Positions 47,059-54,989 of a stretch of 64,000 bases of DNA are shown piece by piece. A program made the translations under genes and the position numbers. Origin of the DNA: Pelagivirga sediminicola (GTDB lineage: Bacteria; Pseudomonadota; Alphaproteobacteria; Rhodobacterales; Rhodobacteraceae); contig NZ_QCYH01000003.1 in NCBI RefSeq assembly GCF_003072125.1, positions 317,501 to 381,500 on the forward strand, given 5' to 3'. The notes under the pieces were generated by a model that was not told where the DNA came from, ran no database searches, and saw nothing but the letters and a program-made list of their open reading frames with translations. Within the stretch, counting starts at the first letter, position 1. Each line of letters opens with the position of its first letter.

Positions 47059-47745
47059 ATGCAGCGTTCAGTCCAGACCACCAGCACGACCGCGCCTGCG
47101 ATGCCGGCCCATGCCCAGGTTTATCTGCGCCTGCGTGACATGGTGCTCTACGGTGATCTGACACCGGGGCAGGCGGTCACGATCCAGGGCCTGACCGAGC
47201 GGCTGAGCGCCGGCATGACCCCCGTTCGCGAGGCGATCCGCCGACTGATTTCGCAAGGCGCGCTGGAGTCGCGCGGCAACAGACGGGTCAGTGTCCCGCT
47301 GCTGACCGCCGCCGATATCAGCGAGATCATCGTGGCGCGCGAATGGCTGGATCCGTATCTGACACGGCAGGCGATGACATGCCTGACCGCGGCGGACATA
47401 GACGCGTTGACGCGGCTGGACCGCGCTCTGGACGGGGCGATCCGGCAGGGCGATCTGCGGGCTTATCTGCATCTGAATCATCAGTTTCACCTTCACATCT
47501 ACAAACTAGCGCAGTCGCCCATCCTGTCCGATCTGGCCGAGGGGCTATGGCTGCGCTTCGGCCCGTCGATGCGTGTTCTGTGCGGGCGGATGGGCACGCA
47601 GAACCTGCCCGACAATCACAAGCAGACGCTGATCGCCATGCAGGCGGGCGACGCCGATGCGGCGGCCGCCGCGATTCAGGCGGATGTCCGGCAGGGCATG
47701 GATCAACTGCGCGCCTCCCTGTCCGAGGGCGCAGATTACGAGTGA
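47059..47745 (+). CDS. GntR family (FCD) transcriptional regulator
   Basis: 228 residues. The N-terminal winged helix (about 17-80) contains VYLRLRDMVLYGDLTPGQAV, TERLSAGMTPVREAIRRLISQGALE and RGNRRVSVP. The C-terminal FCD domain (about 85-215) has the metal/ligand-binding His pattern HLNHQFHLHIYKLA and DNHKQTL. FadR-type GntR proteins usually repress catabolic genes and respond to pathway metabolites. It sits between potFGHI and the aminotransferase gene, with candidate operators on both sides; putrescine or GABA as signal is inference. Confidence 0.88.
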   Translation: MQRSVQTTSTTAPAMPAHAQVYLRLRDMVLYGDLTPGQAVTIQGLTERLSAGMTPVREAIRRLISQGALESRGNRRVSVPLLTAADISEIIVAREWLDPYLTRQAMTCLTAADIDALTRLDRALDGAIRQGDLRAYLHLNHQFHLHIYKLAQSPILSDLAEGLWLRFGPSMRVLCGRMGTQNLPDNHKQTLIAMQAGDADAAAAAIQADVRQGMDQLRASLSEGADYE

Positions 47746-47752
47746 TTCGATT

Positions 47753-47779
47753 GACAATATGTAATTTGATCATATTGTC
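47753..47779. promoter_or_regulatory. Perfect 27-bp inverted repeat, candidate GntR operator
   Basis: GACAATATG (47753-47761), 9-nt spacer, CATATTGTC (47771-47779). It starts 8 nt after the GntR stop and lies about 60 nt upstream of the aminotransferase ATG, in an AT-rich stretch suited to a promoter. It shares CAATATG and AATTTGATCA with the potF upstream region. Confidence 0.6.
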
Positions 47780-47840
47780 GCCGCCACTTGGGTAGGCCGT
47801 CCCGCTGCCCTGTCAAATTCAGTGAATGAAAGGCCAGCAC

Positions 47841-49235
47841 ATGAACATGATTGCCAACCACCCGCCCACAGCCGAGCTTCAGGCGCTGGATGCCGCGCAC
47901 CACCTGCACCCCTTCACCCATGGCGGCGAGTTGAAGCAGAAGGGCGCGCGCGTCATCACCCGCGCCAAGGGCGTGACGCTGACCGACAGCGACGGCAACG
48001 ATTACCTCGACGGGATGGCGGGCCTTTGGTGCGTCAACATCGGCTATGGCCGGGACGAGCTGGCCGAGGCCGCGTCGCGCCAGATGCGCGAGCTGCCCTA
48101 TTACAACACGTTCTTTCAGACCACGCATGTGCCCGCCATCGCGCTGGCGAACAAGCTGGCGGAACTGGCGCCGCGCGATCTGAACCACGTGTTCTTTGCC
48201 GGCTCCGGGTCCGAGGCGAATGACACCAACATCCGCATGGTGCGCACCTATTGGGCCGAAAAGGGCAAGCCGGAAAAGAACGTCATCATCAGCCGCAAGA
48301 ACGCCTATCACGGCTCCTCCATGGGCAGCGGATCGCTGGGCGGGATGTCCTTCATGCACGAGCAGGGCGGCCTGCCGATCCCCGACATCTGCCACATCGA
48401 TCAGCCGCATTGGTGGAAGGAAGGCGGCGACATGTCCCCCGAGGAATTCGGGCTGGAGCGTGCACGCCAATTGGAGCAGAAGATCGAGGAGTTGGGCGAG
48501 GACCGCGTCGCGGCCTTCATCGCCGAGCCGGTTCAGGGCGCCGGCGGTGTCGTCATCGCGCCCAGCACCTACTGGCCCGAAATTCAGCGCATCTGCGACA
48601 AGTACGAGATCCTGCTGATCGCCGACGAGGTGATCTGTGGCTTTGGGCGCACGGGCAGCTGGTTCGGATCGGAGACGCTGAACATCCGCCCGCATATCAT
48701 GACCATCGCCAAGGGCCTGAGCAGCGGCTATGCGCCCATCGGCGGCTCGATCGTGTGTGACGAGGTGGCCGAGGTCATCAACAATTGCGAATTCGCGCAC
48801 GGCTATACCTATTCGGGGCACCCGATGGCTTGCGCGGTCGCGCTGGAAAACCTGCGCATCCTTGAAGAAGAGGGCATCGTCGACCGCGTCGCCAGCCATT
48901 CGGCCGCTTATCTGGCGGACAAGTGGAAAGGTCTGGCCGATCATCCGCTGGTGGGCGAGGCGACGACCATCGGCATGATGGGCTCGATCGTGCTGACGCC
49001 CGATGCCTCCAGCCGTGCGGCCTTTGCCGGGGACGAGGGCGACGCCGGGCTGATCACGCGCGAGCATTGCTTCCAGAACGGTCTGATCATGCGGCATGTG
49101 GGCGATCGCATGATCATCTCGCCGCCGCTGATCATCACGGATGCCGAGATGGACACACTGGTCGAGCGGGCATGGAAGGCGCTGGATCTGGCGCACAAGC
49201 AGCTGAAGGACGAAGGCAAGCTGAAAGCCGCCTGA
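47841..49235 (+). CDS. Class III aminotransferase, putrescine-pyruvate (SpuC) type
   Basis: 464 residues from the ATG at 47841, with AAAGGCCAGCAC upstream; an ATG five codons earlier overlaps that site. GLWCVNIGYGR, FFAGSGSEANDTNIRMVRTYW, VIISRKNAYHGSSMGSGSLGG and the PLP Lys in TIAKGLSSGYAPIGG mark a class III omega-aminotransferase of the SpuC/putrescine-pyruvate branch. It would turn putrescine into 4-aminobutyraldehyde using pyruvate. Next to the GntR gene and facing the Pot importer, it fits polyamine use; other omega-amino substrates cannot be excluded. Confidence 0.82.
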   Translation: MNMIANHPPTAELQALDAAHHLHPFTHGGELKQKGARVITRAKGVTLTDSDGNDYLDGMAGLWCVNIGYGRDELAEAASRQMRELPYYNTFFQTTHVPAIALANKLAELAPRDLNHVFFAGSGSEANDTNIRMVRTYWAEKGKPEKNVIISRKNAYHGSSMGSGSLGGMSFMHEQGGLPIPDICHIDQPHWWKEGGDMSPEEFGLERARQLEQKIEELGEDRVAAFIAEPVQGAGGVVIAPSTYWPEIQRICDKYEILLIADEVICGFGRTGSWFGSETLNIRPHIMTIAKGLSSGYAPIGGSIVCDEVAEVINNCEFAHGYTYSGHPMACAVALENLRILEEEGIVDRVASHSAAYLADKWKGLADHPLVGEATTIGMMGSIVLTPDASSRAAFAGDEGDAGLITREHCFQNGLIMRHVGDRMIISPPLIITDAEMDTLVERAWKALDLAHKQLKDEGKLKAA

Positions 49236-49277
49236 GGGTTTTCACCGCCTGGGCCCTGGCCCCCGATCTGCCAACGG

Positions 49278-49313
49278 AACCGCGCAAAGCTGACGGGCTT
49301 TGCGCGGTTTTTC
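49278..49313 (+). terminator. Strong Rho-independent terminator after the aminotransferase
   Basis: AACCGCGCAAAGC (49278-49290) pairs perfectly with GCTTTGCGCGGTT (49297-49309), a 13-bp stem with loop TGACGG, followed by TTTTCG. It lies 43 nt after the stop codon. Confidence 0.9.
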
Positions 49314-49427
49314 GTTGCCGCTGCGCCGCGGCGATGATTTCTGAAGGGATGCGTTTCTGTTTGCCATTCGCGATGGCCCGCTATCTGATCCGATATTGCC
49401 GGGTGCGGCCCTGAACGTGAGGATCAG

Positions 49428-50105
49428 ATGACAAGACGCAGAAAAGAGGCACGGCACGACACGTTCGCCATCATCGGCCTTGGAAATTTCGGCAGCACCG
49501 TCGCGACCGAGCTGATGCGGTTCGGCAACCATGTCATCGGCATGGACCACGACGAACACGCGGTGAATGCGCAGGCCGAAACGCTGAGCCAGGCGCTGAT
49601 CGTCGATGCCCGCGATGAGGCGGCGCTGCGCGAGGCGGGCGTTGCCGATTGTCACATCGCGCTGATCGCGATCGGCGACGATCTGGAATCCAGCATCCTT
49701 GCCGCGATCAACGTCAAGACGCTGGGCGTGCCTGTCGTCTGGGCCAAGGCGATGAGCAAGACCCATCACCGCATCCTCAGCAAGCTGAAGGTGGACCGCA
49801 TCATCCACCCCGAAGTGGAGGTGGGCCAGCATATCGCGCAGGTTCTGCACAATCCGCTGGTGCGCGATTATGTCAGCCTTGGCAACGGGTTCAACGTGGT
49901 GAACTTCCGCATCCCCGAATCGCTTGAAGGCAAGACGCTGTCCGATATTCCCTATGACGAGAAATACGATCTGCGCTGTATCGGTGCCATGCGGGGGACC
50001 GAGTGGCTGGGATGTGACGGCGATGATGTCACGCTGCGCAAGGACGATCTGCTTTTGCTGCTGGGGCAGCGGCCAAACCTGCGCAGTTTCGCGGCGAGTC
50101 TTTGA
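49428..50105 (+). CDS. ktrA: Potassium uptake regulatory subunit KtrA (TrkA family)
   Basis: 225 residues. The RCK_N domain starts TFAIIGLGNFGSTVATELM (Gly17, Gly19, Gly22), with the acidic Asp of MDHDEHAV as nucleotide-ribose ligand. The RCK_C domain covers about 150-222 (IPESLEGKTLSDIPYDEKYDLRCIGAMRG in pieces). It binds ATP/ADP and gates the KtrB channel. The ktrB ATG overlaps its stop (TGATG). Confidence 0.9.
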   Translation: MTRRRKEARHDTFAIIGLGNFGSTVATELMRFGNHVIGMDHDEHAVNAQAETLSQALIVDARDEAALREAGVADCHIALIAIGDDLESSILAAINVKTLGVPVVWAKAMSKTHHRILSKLKVDRIIHPEVEVGQHIAQVLHNPLVRDYVSLGNGFNVVNFRIPESLEGKTLSDIPYDEKYDLRCIGAMRGTEWLGCDGDDVTLRKDDLLLLLGQRPNLRSFAASL

Positions 50106-51451
50106 TGCCTGTGGCCCGTGCGCGCGCAGTATCGGGAGGGACGTGGCGCGTCGCGCCTCCGGCGGTTCTGGCGATGGTCTATCTGGTCTGTATCGTGCTT
50201 GGCGCGGTCCTGTTGTGGCTGCCGATCTCCAACACCGGCAATCTCACGCTTTGGGATGCGCTGTTCACCTCGACCTCGGCGGTGACGGTGACGGGGCTGA
50301 TCGTGGTGGATACGGCGAGCGCGTTCACCCCGCTGGGGCATGGGATCATCGCGCTGCTGATCCAGCTGGGCGGTCTTGGCCTGATGACCTTTGCGGTGAT
50401 GCTGCTGACCCTGCTCGGCATTCCCGTGGGGCTGCCTTACCGCGCGGTTTTGCGCGAAGAGGTCAATCAGAAGACGCTGCATAACCTGACCGATATCGCG
50501 CGGATCATCCTGATCGCGTCGCTTCTGTGCGAACTGGTCGGCGCGGTCATCCTCAGCTTTGTTTTCGTTCCCGAGCTTGGATGGATCACCGGCGCCGGCC
50601 ATGCCGTGTTCCACGCGGTGTCGGCGTTCAACAACGCGGGGTTCGCACTCTATCCGGATAGCCTGATGGGCTGGGTCGGCAATCCGCTCATCAACATCAC
50701 CATTCCGGCGCTTTTCATCCTTGGCGGGCTGGGGTTCATCGTGCTTGCCGATATCATCCGGGTGCGCAAGTGGCGCAAGCTGACGCTGCACAGCAAGGTG
50801 ATGATCACCGGCACGCTGGGCCTGATCGGGATTTCATGGGCCGCATTTGCCGCGCTGGAATGGACCAATCCCGGCACGCTGGGCGGATTGCCCGATACTG
50901 CCACGCGCATCTGGGCCAGCTGGTTTCAGGCGGTCACGACGCGCACGGCGGGCTTCAATACGCTGGATTATGCGCAGATCCACGACAGCACCGCGTTGAT
51001 GACGATGTCGCTGATGCTGGTCGGGGGCGGCAGCACGTCGACGGCGGGCGGGATCAAGGTGACGACGCTGATCGTGCTGCTGATCGCGACCGCCGCGTTC
51101 TTTCGCCGCCAGACGGAAATGCATGTGTTCGGCCGCAGCCTTGGGCCCGAAGAAGTGCTGAAAGTGCTGGCGCTGACCATGGTCAGCATGCTGACGGTGC
51201 TGACGGGGATCTTCATCATCTCCATATCGCATGACGGCGATTTCCTGAACATGGCGTTCGAGGTGACATCGGCCTTCGGCACGGTCGGGGTGTCGCGCGG
51301 CACCACGGGCGAGTTGGACACCGTGGGCCGCTGCGTCATCATGGTGATCATGTTTCTGGGCCGTGTCGGCCCTCTGACCCTCGGGTTTTTCCTGGCGACG
51401 CGTAGCGTGCCGCGCGTGCGCTATCCCAAGGGTCAGGTTTATCTGGGCTGA
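50105..51451 (+). CDS. ktrB: Potassium uptake membrane subunit KtrB (TrkH/HKT family)
   Basis: 448 residues from the ATG at 50105, overlapping the ktrA stop by one base. The four M1-P-M2 repeats have Gly filter positions in TSAVTVTGLIVVDT, SAFNNAGFALY, TRTAGFNTLDY and TSAFGTVGVSRG. The intramembrane-loop region GGGSTSTAGGIKVTTL is also present. It transports K+, coupled to Na+ in some species. It is convergent with the doeA-like gene. Confidence 0.9.
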   Translation: MPVARARAVSGGTWRVAPPAVLAMVYLVCIVLGAVLLWLPISNTGNLTLWDALFTSTSAVTVTGLIVVDTASAFTPLGHGIIALLIQLGGLGLMTFAVMLLTLLGIPVGLPYRAVLREEVNQKTLHNLTDIARIILIASLLCELVGAVILSFVFVPELGWITGAGHAVFHAVSAFNNAGFALYPDSLMGWVGNPLINITIPALFILGGLGFIVLADIIRVRKWRKLTLHSKVMITGTLGLIGISWAAFAALEWTNPGTLGGLPDTATRIWASWFQAVTTRTAGFNTLDYAQIHDSTALMTMSLMLVGGGSTSTAGGIKVTTLIVLLIATAAFFRRQTEMHVFGRSLGPEEVLKVLALTMVSMLTVLTGIFIISISHDGDFLNMAFEVTSAFGTVGVSRGTTGELDTVGRCVIMVIMFLGRVGPLTLGFFLATRSVPRVRYPKGQVYLG

Positions 51452-51455
51452 GGCG

Positions 51456-52640
51456 TCAGCCCTTCACGAACAGCTCGCGCGGCTGGTTGCACAGGGTTTC
51501 GGCCGGGCCATCCTCGGCGATGAGGATCGTCTCGGTCGTCTCCATGCCCCATGTGTCCATCCACAGACCCGGCATGAAATGGAAGGTCATTCCCGGCTCC
51601 AGCACCGTGTCGTCGCTGGCGCGCAGGCTGATCGTGCGCTCGCCCCAGTCGGGCGGATAGCTGAGCCCGACGGGATAGCCGCAGCGCGCGCCCCGCTCGA
51701 TCCCGGCCTTTTCCAGCGCGCCGTTGAGGGCATTCGCGATATCGGCGGCACGGGCGCCGGGGCGCGCGGCCTCGATCCCGGCGTTCAGCCCTTCGACCAG
51801 CGCATCCGATGCGCGCTTCATCTCGTCCGAGGGCGTGCCGAGCATCAGGGTGCGGCAGCAGGGCGCGTGATAGCGGCGATAGACGCCCGACACCTCGAAA
51901 AATGTCGCCTCGCCCTTGGTAAAGGGCCGCCCGTTCCACGTCAGATGCGGCGCGCCGGCCTCGGATCCCGAGGGCAGCAATGGCAGGATCGCCGGGTAGT
52001 CGCCCCATGCGCCCGGCACGCCGCGCACCGCGTCGCGCAGGATTTCGGCGACAACCTCGTTCTTGGGGATGCCCGGCTCGACCCGCTCGCGCAGGCCTTC
52101 GATGATCTTGTCGGTGATGCTGGCCGCCTTGCGCATGAAGGCGATCTCTTCGTCCGATTTGACCGCGCGTTGCCAGTTCACCAACGCGGTGGCGTCAACG
52201 AAGGTGGCGTCCGGCATCTCGGCGGTCAGCACCTGGTAGGCTTTGGCCGAGAAATAGTAGTTGTCCATCTCGACACCGATCCGCGCCGAGCCGAGGCCCA
52301 GATCCTTCAGCCGCCTGGCCAGATCCTCCATCGGGTGCCGCTCGGTCGATTGCACGTATTTGTCGTCATAGCTCCAGACGCGCGCATCCTCCATCCAGAC
52401 GGTGCGCACGCCGCCGTTGGCGTCCATGCGGCGGCCCCACCACGCGGGATCGGCATCGGGAAAGACCAGAACGCCCTGATGAACATAGAAGGACCAGCCG
52501 TCATAGGCGGTCAGCCAGTTCTGGTTCGAGGGGTCGGTGCAGAACATCACGTCGATATTCGCGGCCTCCATCGCGCGGCGGGTCTTGACCAGCCTTCGCT
52601 GATACTCGGCTGTGCTGAAGGGGATATCCTTTTCGATCAT
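51456..52640 (-). CDS. doeA: M24-fold ectoine hydrolase-like protein (DoeA/EutD)
   Basis: 394 residues from the ATG at 52640. The N-terminal creatinase-type domain includes DPSNQNWLTAYDGWSFYVHQG and GVEMDNYYFSAKAYQ. The pita-bread domain has WQRAVKSDEEIAFMRKAASI, GDYPAILPLLPSGSEA, SGVYRRYHAPCCRT and GLSYPPDWGERTISLR followed by PGMTFHFMPGLWMDTWG. These blocks match ectoine hydrolase DoeA as I remember it. The M24 metal ligands of peptidases (DxG...D...RT) are replaced by ExSG...APCCRT, as expected for a metal-free creatinase-like hydrolase. It would open ectoine to N-acetyl-diaminobutyrate. A prolidase is the alternative name, but missing ligands argue against it. Confidence 0.75.
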   Translation of the reverse strand: MIEKDIPFSTAEYQRRLVKTRRAMEAANIDVMFCTDPSNQNWLTAYDGWSFYVHQGVLVFPDADPAWWGRRMDANGGVRTVWMEDARVWSYDDKYVQSTERHPMEDLARRLKDLGLGSARIGVEMDNYYFSAKAYQVLTAEMPDATFVDATALVNWQRAVKSDEEIAFMRKAASITDKIIEGLRERVEPGIPKNEVVAEILRDAVRGVPGAWGDYPAILPLLPSGSEAGAPHLTWNGRPFTKGEATFFEVSGVYRRYHAPCCRTLMLGTPSDEMKRASDALVEGLNAGIEAARPGARAADIANALNGALEKAGIERGARCGYPVGLSYPPDWGERTISLRASDDTVLEPGMTFHFMPGLWMDTWGMETTETILIAEDGPAETLCNQPRELFVKG

Positions 52641-52786
52641 CTTCGGGCCTTTCCTGTCGAAGTTTCGGAGCCTGGGTTTTGTGGGCATATCACGCGCAAT
52701 CGGCGCGCGGTGCAAGCGGTGCGTTGACGCCGCTTGTCTCTGCGCCCAAAGGTGGCGGGCATGAAGCACCGTTTGCGAGCCTGCAC

Positions 52787-53266
52787 ATGATCCGTCTTGA
52801 CGCCCGCGATCTCGATATCCTGCGCGCGCTGGCCCGCGATGGCCGGATGACGAACGCGGATCTCGCCGCCGCCGTGGGCCTGTCGGCCAGCCCCTGCTGG
52901 GAGCGGGTGCGCAAGCTGCAGGAGGCCGGTGTGATCGAGGGCATCCACGCGCGGATCGCGCTGCGCAAGATCGGCCCGCATGTCAGCGTCTTTGTCACGG
53001 TCGAGTTGACGGACCACACCGCAGCCGCCTTTCGCGCCTTCGAGGCGGCGATGGCGCGCTACGATCAGGTGACGGGCTGCTGGGCGCTGGGCGGGGGGTA
53101 TGACTATCTGCTGCATATCGTGGCGCGCGATATCGAAGGGTATCAGGCGCTGCTGGACGACATGCTGGAGGCGGGCATCGGGCTGGCGCGGTATTTCACC
53201 TATGTGGTGACAAAGACGGTCAAGAACAGCGCCGTGCCGCCCTTCGCCGCGCTGCTGGACATATAG
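52787..53266 (+). CDS. AsnC/Lrp-family regulator (DoeX-like)
   Basis: 159 residues from the ATG at 52787. The HTH (about 5-55) is ARDLDILRALARDGRMTNADLAAAVGLSASPCWERVRKLQEAGVIEGI in pieces, and the RAM domain (about 65-150) has HVSVFVTVEL and GCWALGGGYDYLLHIVARDIEGYQALLDDML. In ectoine-degrading bacteria an AsnC-family protein (DoeX/AsnC) sits with doeA; here it lies between divergent doeA and co-directional doeD. Its stop overlaps a perfect palindrome that may be its own operator. Confidence 0.82.
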   Translation: MIRLDARDLDILRALARDGRMTNADLAAAVGLSASPCWERVRKLQEAGVIEGIHARIALRKIGPHVSVFVTVELTDHTAAAFRAFEAAMARYDQVTGCWALGGGYDYLLHIVARDIEGYQALLDDMLEAGIGLARYFTYVVTKTVKNSAVPPFAALLDI

Positions 53267-53282
53267 CAGAAGATTCTTCTGC
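53266..53282. promoter_or_regulatory. 17-bp perfect palindrome, candidate AsnC/Lrp operator
   Basis: GCAGAAGA-T-TCTTCTGC: 8-bp arms around one central base, starting on the last base of the AsnC stop codon and about 100 nt before the aminotransferase ATG. Lrp/AsnC proteins bind palindromes of about this size. It is too short and lacks a T-run for a terminator. Confidence 0.5.
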
Positions 53283-53382
53283 AAGCCCGCGGAATTTCAG
53301 TTACACAGCCTGCATCTTTTGCGCCATTTTGCGCGCAAAGCCGCGCCGCGATTCCGCGCGCCATCATTCCAAGGAGATACCG

Positions 53383-54753
53383 ATGCTCAGAAACGATCAG
53401 CTGGCCGAATGGGACCGCGAGAATTTCTTTCACCCGTCCACGCATCTGGCGCAATTCGCGCGCGGCGAGGCGCCCAGCCGGATCATCACCGGCGCCAAGG
53501 GGTGCCATATCGAGGACCGCGAGGGGAACAAGCATCTTGACGCCTTCGCCGGGCTTTACTGCGTGAACGTCGGCTATGGCCGGACGGAAATCGCCGAGGC
53601 GATCGCCAAGCAGGCGCATGAGCTGGCCTATTATCACGCCTATGTCGGCCACGGCACCGAGGCGTCGATCACGCTGGCCAAGATGGTTCTGGACCGGGCG
53701 CCCGATCACATGTCCAAGGTCTATTTCGGCCAGTCCGGCAGTGACGCGAACGAGACCAACATCAAGCTGATCTGGTATTACAACAATATCCTCGGCCGTC
53801 CCGAGAAGAAGAAGATCATCTCGCGCTGGCGCGGCTATCACGGCTCGGGCCTGATGACCGGCTCGCTGACGGGGCTGGAGCTGTTTCACAAGAAGTTCGA
53901 TCTGCCGCTGGCGCAGGTGGTCCATACCGAGGCGCCGTATTACTTCCGCCGCGATGATCTGGACATGACCGAAGAGCAGTTCACCCGGCATTGCGTGCAA
54001 AAGCTGGAAGAGCTGATCGAGCGTGAGGGTGCGGATACCATCGCCGCCTTCGTGGGCGAGCCTGTGCTGGGCACCGGCGGCCTTGTCCCGCCGCCCGCCG
54101 GATACTGGGCCGCGATTCAGGAGGTTCTGGCCAAGCATGACATCCTGCTGGTCGCCGACGAGGTCGTCACCGGCTTTGGCCGTCTGGGCAGCATGATGGG
54201 GTCGGATCACTACGACATGAAGCCGGACCTGATCACCATCGCCAAGGGTCTGACCAGTGCCTATGCGCCCCTGTCGGGCAGCATCGTGTCGGACAAGATG
54301 TGGAAGGTGCTGGAGCAGGGCACGGATGAATATGGCGTGATCGGCCACGGCTGGACCTATTCGGCCCATCCCATCGGTGCCGCGGCGGGCGTGGCCAACC
54401 TCAAGCTGCTGGATCATCTGAACCTGATCCAGAACAACCGCGAGGTCGGCGCGTATCTGAACAGCGCGATGCGTGACGCGCTGGACGATCATGCCAATGT
54501 CGGCGATATCCGCGGCGAGGGCATGCTGTGTGCGGTGGAATTCGTGAAGAACCGCGATGGCCGCGTGTTCTTTGACGCCGCCGACAAGATCGGCCCGCAG
54601 GTGGCCGCTGCGCTGGCCGCGCGGGGCGTGATCGGCCGGGCGATGCCGCAGGGCGATATCCTGGGCTTTGCTCCCCCCTTCTGCCTGACCCGCGCCGAGG
54701 CGGATGAGGTGGTCAGCAAAACGGTTCAGGCCGTGGATGCCGTTCTGGGGTGA
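53383..54753 (+). CDS. Class III aminotransferase, DoeD-like (diaminobutyrate transaminase family)
   Basis: 456 residues from the ATG at 53383, with AAGGAGATACCG upstream. The N-terminus RNDQLAEWDRENFFHPSTHLAQFARGE, FAGLYCVNVGYGRTEIAEAI, YFGQSGSDANETNIKLIWYYNNILGRPEKKKII in pieces and the PLP Lys in TIAKGLTSAYAPLSG place it in the omega-aminotransferase group that includes DoeD. DoeD converts 2,4-diaminobutyrate to aspartate semialdehyde. The neighbouring doeA-like and AsnC genes support this, but the following ABC importer looks polyamine-type, so a polyamine substrate remains possible. Confidence 0.75.
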   Translation: MLRNDQLAEWDRENFFHPSTHLAQFARGEAPSRIITGAKGCHIEDREGNKHLDAFAGLYCVNVGYGRTEIAEAIAKQAHELAYYHAYVGHGTEASITLAKMVLDRAPDHMSKVYFGQSGSDANETNIKLIWYYNNILGRPEKKKIISRWRGYHGSGLMTGSLTGLELFHKKFDLPLAQVVHTEAPYYFRRDDLDMTEEQFTRHCVQKLEELIEREGADTIAAFVGEPVLGTGGLVPPPAGYWAAIQEVLAKHDILLVADEVVTGFGRLGSMMGSDHYDMKPDLITIAKGLTSAYAPLSGSIVSDKMWKVLEQGTDEYGVIGHGWTYSAHPIGAAAGVANLKLLDHLNLIQNNREVGAYLNSAMRDALDDHANVGDIRGEGMLCAVEFVKNRDGRVFFDAADKIGPQVAAALAARGVIGRAMPQGDILGFAPPFCLTRAEADEVVSKTVQAVDAVLG

Positions 54754-54781
54754 CCGGCCGGCGCCTGCGGGACCGATCCAG

Positions 54782-54812
54782 AGAGGGCATGCGCGCGCGT
54801 GCCCTCTTTTTC
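54782..54812 (+). terminator. Rho-independent terminator after the DoeD-like gene
   Basis: AGAGGGCA (54782-54789) pairs with TGCCCTCT (54800-54807), with an alternating GC loop, followed by TTTTTC. It lies 28 nt after the stop, so the ABC operon downstream needs its own promoter within 54813-54989. Confidence 0.85.
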
Positions 54813-54989
54813 GTGCCGCCCCGCTTGAGTTGTCGGGCATCCGGATAATCGGCTGCTGACATCGGCCACGTCGCAATACCCGCAAAAAGTGACGCATAAC
54901 GGTTGCAAATACGCGAATAAGGCGGTCTAGTGTGCCTCCAACGCGGCGTGACCGCGAATAAAAAACGAGAAAACAATAGGGAGACTGAC

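Noticed and set aside
51456..52640. DMSP lyase DddP, another M24-fold protein of roseobacters
   Set aside because: The N-terminal pattern and length (394 aa) differ from DddP as I know it, while the GDYPAILPLLP and SYPPDWGERT blocks fit DoeA-type ectoine hydrolase.
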